NCBI GenBank assembly: GCA_023418995.1 | Contig: JAEZYP010000038.1 | Location: 1 to 13,452 of the forward strand | DNA from: Bacillota bacterium | Lineage (GTDB): Bacteria; Bacillota; Clostridia; Oscillospirales; Acutalibacteraceae | DNA length: 13,452 nucleotides | Direction of reading: 5' to 3' | Part shown: positions 7,484 through 13,452 of the stretch, in pieces | Layout: each line of letters starts with the position of its first letter | Position numbering within the stretch: position 1 is the first letter of the stretch | Made by a program: the position numbers and the translations under genes | The notes under the pieces: model-generated | What the model was told of the DNA's origin: nothing | The model's input: the letters and a program-made list of their open reading frames with translations, nothing else | Databases searched by the model: none

Positions 7484-8380
7484 TCATGCACCTTCCGCAC
7501 CAAGGATAACAATTCCCACAACTGCTATGGCAATTGCCGCATATTGCTTGCGGGTAAGCTTTTCCTTGAGAATAAGCCTTGCCCACAGAACGGAAAAAAC
7601 GCAGTAAGAAGAGATTAAGGGCGCGGCAACAATCGCGTTGTCACCCAGCGCAAAAATATATGCAAACTGTCCGGCGGTTTCACATAAACCCGCTAATAAT
7701 TTTGGCTTTTCTTCAAACGGGTTTATTTTTTCTCTTTTTATAACGGCCACATATAGAAAAGAGAGGATCGCCAAGCTAAAAAAAGTCAATTCGTAGGCAA
7801 TATTAGCGGATCTCTCATCAATGAATTGGTCTAAAACAAACGCGTCGGCAAATGTTCCAAGCCCGTCAATAACACAGTAAAAGACGGGAAATAATATCGC
7901 GATCAGGCTGTGCGTATACTTCCTGTCCAACACAACACCGTTCTGGGTCCGGATTAAATCCTCCTGCTTTTTCTCCAGCACAGATAATGAAACAATTCCG
8001 ATAGAAACCAGCACAACGGCAAGCAGCTGAAATCCGCTCATTTTTTGCCCCAGAAAAACAAAACAAAGTAACGCGGCAACCGCGCCAGAAGAATTACAAA
8101 TTGGAGTGGACACCGAAAGTACCACATAGCGCAATCCCACATAACCAAGTATCATCGCGGATATGTAAAGAGCTGATACCGGAAAATAGGTAAGCAGGTC
8201 GGAAAGAACGAACGAGGCTCCCTGTAAAATTTCTACGAAGGCATGAATCCCCATGACGAAGCCCACTGCCATAATCATTTTCCAATGGCTGTGCAAATCA
8301 TCCGGCTTTGAGCCGACTTTCGAGAATAAGTCCGAGCCGCTCCAAAATAAAATCGCAATAAGAGATAACCAAAACCACAT
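7484..8380 (-). CDS. EamA/DMT-family transporter
   Basis: A 298-residue integral membrane protein with about ten hydrophobic segments arranged as two EamA repeats separated by a hydrophilic link (about residues 136-156). Each repeat ends in the typical pattern: a helix with small residues, FLGQKMS (109-115) or ILKEKLT (270-276), then a final helix. Drug/metabolite transporters of this type export amino acids, nucleosides or other metabolites; the substrate is not predictable. The ATG follows AGGAGAA at good spacing. It lies downstream of the DUF134 gene on the same strand, 206 bp away, with a hairpin in the intervening leader, so cotranscription is possible but not certain. Confidence 0.9.
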   Translation of the reverse strand: MWFWLSLIAILFWSGSDLFSKVGSKPDDLHSHWKMIMAVGFVMGIHAFVEILQGASFVLSDLLTYFPVSALYISAMILGYVGLRYVVLSVSTPICNSSGAVAALLCFVFLGQKMSGFQLLAVVLVSIGIVSLSVLEKKQEDLIRTQNGVVLDRKYTHSLIAILFPVFYCVIDGLGTFADAFVLDQFIDERSANIAYELTFFSLAILSFLYVAVIKREKINPFEEKPKLLAGLCETAGQFAYIFALGDNAIVAAPLISSYCVFSVLWARLILKEKLTRKQYAAIAIAVVGIVILGAEGA

Positions 8381-8422
8381 ATGATTCTCCTGATTTTTAA
8401 TTTTTGTACCAACAATCCCATG

Positions 8423-8454
8423 TTACTGTTATGAGCACTCATCGACAACAGTAA
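8423..8454 (-). repeat. Two-part inverted repeat upstream of the EamA gene
   Basis: TTACTGTT (8423-8430) pairs exactly with AACAGTAA (8447-8454), and nested within it ATGAG (8431-8435) pairs with CTCAT (8438-8442) around a 2-nt centre. A 4-nt bulge, CGAC, sits on one side. It lies 43 bp before the EamA start codon. There is no T-tract on either side, so it is more likely a leader hairpin or operator than a terminator. Confidence 0.55.
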
Positions 8455-8586
8455 TAACAGGATAGAGTGAAAAAGTTTAGTTGGTTATTTTTAGTTTTGT
8501 GCAGCATTATTATAATCTTATGCTTACAATGAGGCGGTAGAATGTTCATGGTAATATGTCAATTTTTCTTCGGTCTTTTCCTGTAT

Positions 8587-9060
8587 TTACTCAGGTTCCT
8601 CAAGCCGCCAGCAATTGCGCCGACAGAATTTGCCCTTACAATTTTTTCCACAGGCAGTAGCCTTCGATCCGCAGGTTGGGCAGACATATTCCCCGTTTTT
8701 AATCGCTTCAAGATTCTCAAAGCTCTCCAACCACTCCTTACCGCAATCGAGACATTTTACGGGACATATGTTGCGAGTAAAATTTCCGCCTTCCACGTGA
8801 ATCGTTTTTCCGTTTATAAGACTATCGGCAATTTTTTCTCTGGCAGAAAGCAGGATTCGCTGAAACGTTGGACGCGAAACCTCCATTTTTTCGGCACATT
8901 CCTCCTGCTCCAGCCCCTCCAAATCCTTTAGCCTGATTGCCTCAAGCTCCTCAAGCTTAAGTGTATTTTCCAGCACTCCCGCAGCATCTGTCTCCGATGG
9001 AATAAAGTAGGGAATTGAAGGAACATTTTCTATTTTTCTCCACTTTGTAGGCCTTGCCAA
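8587..9060 (-). CDS. DUF134 family DNA-binding protein with zinc-ribbon-like tail
   Basis: A 157-residue protein from the TTG start. It opens with the ARPTKWRKI segment typical of DUF134 (COG1342) proteins. A sigma-70 region 4-like helix-turn-helix (about residues 35-85, with EECAEKMEVSRPTFQRIL) follows. The C-terminal third is rich in cysteine: CxxC pairs at Cys103/Cys106 and Cys127/Cys130 look like a zinc ribbon, and a second cluster has Cys137, Cys141, Cys146 and Cys150. The role is probably transcriptional regulation, perhaps metal- or redox-responsive, but the family has no firm function. TTG at 9060 was chosen because the family motif begins there, CGGAG lies about 9 nt upstream, and a consensus promoter ends just before it. 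An ATG at 9168 would lie upstream of that promoter. Confidence 0.85.
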   Translation of the reverse strand: MARPTKWRKIENVPSIPYFIPSETDAAGVLENTLKLEELEAIRLKDLEGLEQEECAEKMEVSRPTFQRILLSAREKIADSLINGKTIHVEGGNFTRNICPVKCLDCGKEWLESFENLEAIKNGEYVCPTCGSKATACGKNCKGKFCRRNCWRLEEPE

Positions 9061-9096
9061 AATAATCAACTCCGTTTTATCCGTATGTTTATTTCT

Positions 9097-9125
9097 ATCA
9101 TAAGCTTGTTGTGGGCATATGTCAA
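9097..9125 (-). promoter_or_regulatory. Sigma-A promoter of the DUF134 gene
   Basis: The minus strand reads TTGACA (9125-9120), a 17-bp spacer, then TATGAT (9102-9097). The start is expected near 9090, giving a leader of about 30 nt to the TTG at 9060. Confidence 0.75.
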
Positions 9126-9128
9126 CAA
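9106..9128. promoter_or_regulatory. Candidate operator over the DUF134 promoter
   Basis: TTGTTG (9106-9111) and CAACAA (9123-9128) form a 6-bp inverted repeat with an 11-bp centre, covering the -35 box and most of the spacer. A protein bound here would block polymerase, so autoregulation is conceivable. Arms this short can occur by chance. Confidence 0.35.
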
Positions 9129-9520
9129 AGGAACCTGCTCGCCGCTTTTCCAAGCAAGCGCATAGCATTCAATTTGCAGATACATTTGCACAGTATCCAT
9201 TAATTATAAATAAAATAAATATAATCTTCCTTCGCTGCTTTTTCAATATTCGTTACATAACATACCGGCATGGCTCCGGAATAATAACCCCTTTGCCATC
9301 GGAGGAAGCGGAGCTTTGTATAGCCGCTGTGCGATTCAAATAGTAGGTCATGCAAACGAAAATGATTTATGATGTCTATATGGCGCTCAAACCAAAAACG
9401 ATACAGGATACTCGCGCAGCACTCGACGCTTTAATTTTTTCGCCTAAAACGACTACCAAAACGCCTACTTAGAATCTTCTTTACCGCTCCTAGTCTTCCG
9501 GATAATTCTGATGTTAACAT
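9129..9520. other. Spacer with no convincing gene
   Basis: About 390 bp between the DUF134 promoter and the tRNA-Pro terminator. A 40-codon plus-strand reading frame (ATG 9350 to TAG 9472) and another at 9119-9343 are present. Neither has a good ribosome binding site or a recognisable sequence, and the second overlaps the DUF134 promoter. No tRNA, riboswitch or clear repeat is visible. It may be decayed coding DNA. Confidence 0.5.
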
Positions 9521-9561
9521 AAAAAAACCGCATGAACACTGAATTATCAGCAATCATGCGG
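9521..9561 (-). terminator. Intrinsic terminator of tRNA-Pro
   Basis: On the minus strand CCGCATGA (9561-9554) pairs with TCATGCGG (9535-9528), an inner CTGA/TCAG pair closes a TAAT loop, and seven T residues (9527-9521) follow at once. It starts about 10 nt after the tRNA. Confidence 0.92.
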
Positions 9562-9570
9562 GATATACAA

Positions 9571-9646
9571 TGGTCCGAGTGGCGAGACTTGAACTCACGG
9601 CCTCTTGACCCCCAGTCAAGCGCGCTACCAACTGCGCCACACCCGG
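9571..9646 (-). tRNA. tRNA-Pro (anticodon GGG)
   Basis: A 76-nt cloverleaf with encoded CCA. The acceptor stem is CCGGGTG/CACTCGG with one G-U pair. The D stem is GCGC/GCGC. The anticodon stem CTTGA/TCAAG encloses CTGGGGG, giving anticodon GGG. The T arm is GTGAG-TTCAAGT-CTCGC. It is a single-gene unit between its own promoter and terminator. Confidence 0.97.
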
Positions 9647-9660
9647 AAACAACAAGGATT

Positions 9661-9689
9661 ATTCTACCACATACAGCAAGAAATTGCAA
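9661..9689 (-). promoter_or_regulatory. Promoter of tRNA-Pro
   Basis: The minus strand reads TTGCAA (9689-9684), a 17-bp spacer, then TAGAAT (9666-9661) with TGg before the -10. The start is expected near 9654, about 8 nt before the mature tRNA. Confidence 0.7.
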
Positions 9690-9703
9690 GTAAAATACCC
9701 GAT

Positions 9704-9757
9704 AAAAATATGATAACCGGGAATATCTTTCCACACAGTAGCTTCTGAGATATTCCC
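9704..9757 (-). terminator. Probable terminator of the hom-thrB-aspartokinase operon
   Basis: On the minus strand GGGAATATCT and AGATATTCCC form a perfect 10-bp stem (arms at 9748-9757 and 9719-9728) with a 19-nt loop, starting 17 nt after the aspartokinase stop. The T-run (9708-9704) lies about 10 nt past the stem, so termination may be partial. Confidence 0.6.
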
Positions 9758-9773
9758 GCTCTTCTCAAATCAT

Positions 9774-10994
9774 TTATGCTTCAATCGTCTCACTGAAAAA
9801 TTTATTATGAACAGCGGTCACGGCCTTATCTGCGTCTCCACGTTCAATCAGAACGGAAATCTTGATCTCGCTTGTAGCAATCATTTGAATGTTGATATTG
9901 GCCTCAAAAAGCGACTCAAACATCTGGGCCGCAATACCTGGATGTGTTTCCATACCCGCGCCGACTATAGAAACCTTTGCGACGTTTTCATCATAGACCA
10001 CGCTTGTAGCGCCAACCAGCTCCACATAAGGATTCAAAATTTCAATTGTTTCCTTCAGATTTGCCTGACTTGTCGTAAAGCTAATATCCTTCGTTCCATT
10101 TCTGCCGACAGATTGCAGAATAATATCAATATTTATATTTTTAGCGGAAAGCTTCGAGAAAATTTTAAATGCAAGACCCGGACGATCCGGAACCCCTATA
10201 ATTGAAATGCGGGCAACATCTTCGTCCTTTGCAATCCCGCTGATCAGCATTTTTTCCATTTTTTTAGCCTCCTTCACAATTGTACCGGGTTTTCTTGTCA
10301 AGCTGGAAATAACCTCTAGCTGAATTCCATATTTCTTTGCCATTTCAACGGAACGGTTATTCAATACCTGCGCTCCGAGAGAGGCAAGCTCAAGCATTTC
10401 GTCGTACGAAATCACATCCAGCTTTTTGGCGTTCTTTACCTTGCGCGGATCCGCCGTGAAAACGCCCTCCACATCCGTAAAAATCTGGCACAAATCAGCA
10501 TTCATCACAGCTGCTATCGCCACCGCACTGGTATCGGAGCCGCCTCGGCCAAGCGTTGTCATATCATTATAACGGTTAATTCCCTGAAATCCGGTTACGA
10601 TTACGATGTTTCTCTTATCCAGCTCTTTTTTGATACGATCGGGAATCACACGCTTAATTCTCGCACTGCCGTAGGCGGAGCTGGTAATAAAGCCAGCCTG
10701 CCAGCCAAGCAGAGAAACCACCGGATAACCGAGTTTTTCAATCGCCATGGCAAGCAATGAAGCAGAAATCTGCTCTCCGGATGTGAGAAGCATATCCATT
10801 TCCCTTTTTGATGGGCTTTTATTGATTTCCTTAGCTTTCTCAATTAAATCGTCGGTCGTATCTCCCTGCGCGGAAACCACGACTACAATATCATTTCCAT
10901 CAGCATAGGTTTTGGTAACAATATCTGCCACATTATAGATTCGTTCCGCGTTGGCAACGGAAGTGCCGCCAAACTTTTGGACTATCAGGCTCAT
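9774..10994 (-). CDS. lysC: Aspartokinase with two ACT domains
   Basis: Aspartokinase phosphorylates aspartate with ATP, the first step to lysine, methionine and threonine. The 406-residue protein is the usual length for the monofunctional Bacillus/Clostridium type. The amino-acid kinase domain has KFGGTS (7-12), the GRGGSDTSA loop (149-157) and TDVEGVFTADPR (173-184). Two ACT domains follow, starting near residues 262 (with GVPDRPGLAFKIF) and 339, and would carry feedback control by lysine and/or threonine. The ATG follows a GGGGGA ribosome binding site 28 nt after the thrB stop, so it is the last gene of the hom operon. That context suggests a threonine-linked isozyme, but the inhibitor cannot be read from the sequence; lysC is the generic symbol. 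Confidence 0.95.
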   Translation of the reverse strand: MSLIVQKFGGTSVANAERIYNVADIVTKTYADGNDIVVVVSAQGDTTDDLIEKAKEINKSPSKREMDMLLTSGEQISASLLAMAIEKLGYPVVSLLGWQAGFITSSAYGSARIKRVIPDRIKKELDKRNIVIVTGFQGINRYNDMTTLGRGGSDTSAVAIAAVMNADLCQIFTDVEGVFTADPRKVKNAKKLDVISYDEMLELASLGAQVLNNRSVEMAKKYGIQLEVISSLTRKPGTIVKEAKKMEKMLISGIAKDEDVARISIIGVPDRPGLAFKIFSKLSAKNINIDIILQSVGRNGTKDISFTTSQANLKETIEILNPYVELVGATSVVYDENVAKVSIVGAGMETHPGIAAQMFESLFEANINIQMIATSEIKISVLIERGDADKAVTAVHNKFFSETIEA

Positions 10995-11023
10995 TAGGTT
11001 CAGTCCCCCATATCAATATATAA

Positions 11024-11920
11024 TTACTCAATAGAAATTTGAGCGCCCTGTGAATCCGTCTTATGAACTTTAATCTGCCAACCGGCAATCCCCTTCTCTT
11101 CCAAATGGTTTGCCGCGTATTTTGCAAAATTCTCAGTATCGTCCGCGTCGATCATCGAAATAATGGTCGGACCTGCTCCGCTGATATATGTACCAAGAGA
11201 GCCGAGCTCATAGCTGAGACGAAACACATTATCCAGATTGTCTATCAATCCGGCACGGTAAGGCTGATGAATCTTATCCTGCACGGCTACGCGCAGATTC
11301 TCCAGTTTCCCGGAAAATAGCGAAGCTGCCATGAGCGCCGAACGGGACAGGTTATAAACCGCGTCGCCACGGCTGTACTGCTCCGGCAACACCGAACGGG
11401 CCTTTTCTGTTTTTAGCTCAAAGGGCGGAATGAACAATACAAAGCGGATTCTTCCGGAAACCGGAACGCTTACGCTGTATACTCTTCCGGCCTCAATTGC
11501 AGAAGCCGCCAGACCACCTTCGATCGCCGGGGTTGTGTTGTCGGGATGCCCCTCAATTTTCGCCGCGAGATTGATCAGATCCTGCCTGGAAAGCGGGCTT
11601 CCCAGCAGGCGGTTTGCACCTAAAATACCGGAAACGATGCAGGCGGAGCTGCTGCCCAGCCCGCGCGCCATCGGGATATTGTTGAGCTGTTCAATTTTCA
11701 TACCCGGAAGCTTTCGTCCGCACTTTTCATAGACCTGCTTTGCCGCCCAATAGATTAAATTGTTTTCGTCCGTCGGAACTGCGATATTGTCCCTACAGGT
11801 AATATCAATTGTATCGGATTCCTCCATCCACACCTGATTATACAAATCAAGCGCAATACCGAGAGAATCAAAACCGGAACCAAGGTTCGCGCTTGTTGCC
11901 GGAACCTGAATTCTTATCAT
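11024..11920 (-). CDS. thrB: Homoserine kinase
   Basis: ThrB phosphorylates homoserine to O-phosphohomoserine, the substrate of threonine synthase. The 298-residue protein is a GHMP kinase of usual length. Motif 1 is PATSANLGSGFDSLG (7-21), the ATP-binding motif 2 is PMARGLGSSSA (83-93), the EGHPDN segment is at 123-128, and motif 3 is YISGAGPTI (245-253). The ATG at 11920 has AGGA about 10 nt upstream and lies 23 nt after the hom stop, so the two are cotranscribed. Threonine synthase (thrC), often beside thrB, is not in this window. Confidence 0.97.
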   Translation of the reverse strand: MIRIQVPATSANLGSGFDSLGIALDLYNQVWMEESDTIDITCRDNIAVPTDENNLIYWAAKQVYEKCGRKLPGMKIEQLNNIPMARGLGSSSACIVSGILGANRLLGSPLSRQDLINLAAKIEGHPDNTTPAIEGGLAASAIEAGRVYSVSVPVSGRIRFVLFIPPFELKTEKARSVLPEQYSRGDAVYNLSRSALMAASLFSGKLENLRVAVQDKIHQPYRAGLIDNLDNVFRLSYELGSLGTYISGAGPTIISMIDADDTENFAKYAANHLEEKGIAGWQIKVHKTDSQGAQISIE

Positions 11921-11943
11921 AACATCAACATCCTAATTCTATA

Positions 11944-13188
11944 TTACAGATCGCCTATGCGAATTGTGTTTAAAATTTCGATTCCGCTTCCTGTAAGCTC
12001 TTTCAGCTTTTCAGCAATTTCTTTCTCCTGCATGGGATTCGTTACAAAAGCAAACTCGCCTTGCTCCGCCTTTTTGCGTGACAGGCGCGCTACGCTACCG
12101 AACACGTCAGAAACCTGCCGTAGAGCGGAGGCTTCGTTCTCCGCCTTAGCCCGGACATACATTGCCGTTTCGCTCAGGAGGTAATCCTCAACGTAATCTT
12201 TGGTGCCGTCTTCCCAATAGAGATACTTTCTTGCCTTGAAGTGCTTCACACAATCAATGATATCCGCAACCACAGCACTGGCAGTCGGAAGTTTGCCCGC
12301 GCCCTTTCCGTAAAACACAACATCGCCGGTGGAATCGCCGCGAACCAGAATTCCGTTAAATTCATCATCGACATTTGCAAGCTGACTGTCGCGCGAAATA
12401 AACATCGGGCAAACGATAATCTGTACGTTCCCGCCCTCCAGCATGCTGGCCTGCGCAATCAGCTTTACCACCCCGCCCCACGCGGACGCGTATTCCACAT
12501 CCGCCAGCGTAATTGTGGTAATGCCTTCCGTATGAACCTGATCCGGATAAACATGCTTGCCGTAGGCAAGAGAAGCCAGAATACAGATTTTACGGCAGGC
12601 ATCCAAGCCTTCCACATCCGCGGCGGGGTTCCTCTCAGCGTAACCGAGCTTCTGCGCCAAAGCGAGGGCATCGTCAAACGTCATTTGTTCACGGATCATT
12701 TTTGTCAAAATAAAATTGGTCGTACCGTTTAGGATGCCTGCGATCTCCACCACATCATTCGCCGCGAGGCATTGGCTGATAGGGCGGATAATCGGAATTC
12801 CGCCGCCCACGCTTGCCTCAAACAAAAAATTCAAATTATTCTTCTGGGCAATCTTTAAAAGCTCGGCGCCCTTCACAGCTACGAGCTCTTTATTTGAGGT
12901 AACAACGCTTTTCCCGGATTCAAGGCAACGCTTAACATATTCAAAGGAAGGGTTTAAGCCGCCCATAACCTCTACCACAATCTTAACTTCGGGATCGTTA
13001 AGAATCGTATCAAAGGATTTTGTGAATTTGCTCTCGAAAGGGCTTCCGGGGAAATCACGCAAATCCAAAATATATTTAATATTAATTTCTTCTTTGGCTC
13101 GTTTCGCAATATTTTCTGTGTGATTGGCAAGCACTTCGACCACACCGGAACCAACGACGCCATAACCCATTACCGCTATTTGTACCAT
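11944..13188 (-). CDS. hom: Homoserine dehydrogenase with C-terminal ACT domain
   Basis: Hom reduces aspartate semialdehyde to homoserine with NAD(P)H, committing carbon to threonine and methionine. The 414-residue protein has the nucleotide-binding GYGVVGSGV near its start, SNKELVA (98-104), GILNGTTNFI (151-160), the active-site segment DVEGLDACRK (191-200, with Asp196 and Lys200), and a C-terminal ACT domain (about 339-414) typical of threonine-inhibited forms. The ATG at 13188 was preferred over an in-frame GTG three codons upstream because AAGGAG lies 8 nt before this ATG and would overlap the GTG. It is the first gene of the operon. Confidence 0.97.
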   Translation of the reverse strand: MVQIAVMGYGVVGSGVVEVLANHTENIAKRAKEEINIKYILDLRDFPGSPFESKFTKSFDTILNDPEVKIVVEVMGGLNPSFEYVKRCLESGKSVVTSNKELVAVKGAELLKIAQKNNLNFLFEASVGGGIPIIRPISQCLAANDVVEIAGILNGTTNFILTKMIREQMTFDDALALAQKLGYAERNPAADVEGLDACRKICILASLAYGKHVYPDQVHTEGITTITLADVEYASAWGGVVKLIAQASMLEGGNVQIIVCPMFISRDSQLANVDDEFNGILVRGDSTGDVVFYGKGAGKLPTASAVVADIIDCVKHFKARKYLYWEDGTKDYVEDYLLSETAMYVRAKAENEASALRQVSDVFGSVARLSRKKAEQGEFAFVTNPMQEKEIAEKLKELTGSGIEILNTIRIGDL

Positions 13189-13254
13189 AAATTGCACTCC
13201 TTAACTCCACTACTAAATCCAAATCCTGTTTACGCGGACAAGTCTTAACAAAGC

Positions 13255-13260
13255 ATTATA
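13255..13260 (-). promoter_or_regulatory. Possible second -10 box for hom
   Basis: A consensus TATAAT lies about 67 nt before the hom ATG, but the sequence at the -35 position is poor. It could be a weaker second promoter inside the leader of the upstream one. Confidence 0.3.
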
Positions 13261-13327
13261 AACACTTTAACAGTTTACCATGTTTCAGGAAAACATTCAA
13301 CTGCATTTTGCTGAACGCAAATCCAAA

Positions 13328-13345
13328 TATTGTAGGACTACAATA
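13328..13345. promoter_or_regulatory. Inverted repeat, candidate repressor operator for hom
   Basis: TATTGTAG (13328-13335) and CTACAATA (13338-13345) are exact complements around a GA centre. The repeat covers the -10 box and part of the spacer of the hom promoter, the usual place for a dimeric repressor to bind. The regulator is unknown. Confidence 0.55.
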
Positions 13346-13357
13346 CATATTGGACAA
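13329..13357 (-). promoter_or_regulatory. Main candidate promoter of the hom operon
   Basis: The minus strand reads TTGTCC (13357-13352), a 17-bp spacer, then TACAAT (13334-13329). The start is expected near 13322, giving a leader of about 134 nt before hom. The -10 lies inside a perfect inverted repeat. Confidence 0.6.
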
Positions 13358-13363
13358 ATTAAG

Positions 13364-13445
13364 AAAAAAAGAGACAGGAATGAGACACATCGGTTAGAAT
13401 TGAGTTACCACACCTAATTCGGCCGAAAGGAAGTGTTCATTCCTG
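13364..13445 (-). terminator. Terminator-like structure upstream of the hom promoter
   Basis: On the minus strand CAGGAATGA (13445-13437) pairs with TCATTCCTG (13383-13375), and ACAC/GTGT extends it with one bulged base. The enclosed 44 nt may fold further (TTAG/CTAA). The sequence TCTC plus seven T residues (13370-13364) follows. It probably ends a gene lying beyond the right edge. Confidence 0.55.
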
Positions 13446-13452
13446 CATGAAC

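Noticed and set aside
8542..8931. Plus-strand frame of 129 codons
   Set aside because: It lies antisense to the DUF134 gene, lacks a plausible ribosome binding site, and its sequence is of no known type.
9061..9168. Longer N-terminus for the DUF134 protein from an ATG at 9168
   Set aside because: The extension contains the consensus promoter and is unlike the family, whose proteins begin at the ARP segment; the TTG at 9060 has a good ribosome binding site.
9119..9343. Plus-strand frame of 74 codons
   Set aside because: It overlaps the DUF134 promoter, has no clear ribosome binding site and shows no family resemblance.
9465..9734. Minus-strand reading frame of 89 codons over tRNA-Pro
   Set aside because: It is a translation of the tRNA gene with its promoter and terminator; such frames are a known annotation artefact.
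13189..13197. GTG start of hom three codons upstream
   Set aside because: The ribosome binding site overlaps this GTG but is ideally spaced for the ATG at 13188.
13250..13300. 16-codon leader peptide frame upstream of hom
   Set aside because: It lacks a ribosome binding site and has no run of threonine or isoleucine codons, so peptide attenuation is unsupported.
13389..13432. T-box-like sequence (GTGTGGTAACTC on the minus strand) upstream of hom
   Set aside because: It only partly resembles the conserved T-box core, lies in the loop of the terminator stem instead of overlapping its 5' arm, and no specifier hairpin is visible.

Overview
The window reads as chromosomal housekeeping DNA from a low-to-mid GC member of the Bacillota, most likely class Clostridia. 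Four things support this: the gene order miaB, YlbF-family gene, mutS (Bacillus has the related order ymcB, ymcA, cotE, mutS); a clustered hom-thrB-aspartokinase operon; strong Shine-Dalgarno sequences with two UUG starts; and many sigma-A promoters with TGn extended -10 boxes. The exact genus cannot be fixed from the sequence. I see no phage, insertion sequence, CRISPR array or rRNA.

Left block (1-4337, minus strand): an operon-like run miaB, YlbF/YmcA-family gene, mutS, with gaps of about 40 bp. mutS runs off the left edge after about 748 codons. Its promoter lies at 4309-4337 and is flanked by a 7-bp inverted repeat. MiaB uses a TTG start behind a near-perfect ribosome binding site. The YlbF-like protein ends in a four-cysteine tail, which suits an iron-sulfur protein related to the Bacillus Ric (Y) complex.

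Middle block (4421-7326, plus strand): a divergently transcribed gene encodes an FUSC/aromatic-acid-exporter-like membrane half fused to a complete Cof-type HAD phosphatase, which is the most unusual protein here. It is followed by an AEC-family transporter with its own strong promoter and a leader of about 118 nt, then tRNA-Ala(GGC) with its own promoter and a long hairpin.

Right block (7484-13452, minus strand): an EamA/DMT transporter; a DUF134 DNA-binding protein with a zinc-ribbon-like region and a second Cys cluster, starting from TTG; a spacer of about 400 bp with no convincing gene; tRNA-Pro(GGG) with promoter and terminator; and the operon hom-thrB-aspartokinase, which takes aspartate to aspartyl phosphate and aspartate semialdehyde to O-phosphohomoserine for threonine. 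Asd and ThrC are not in the window. A promoter upstream of hom overlaps a perfect 8+8 bp inverted repeat, a good candidate operator. A terminator-like structure with a competing hairpin sits at the right edge.

No clearly new multi-gene system was found. The points most worth checking are the FUSC-HAD fusion, the hom operator, and the Cys-rich YlbF and DUF134 proteins.
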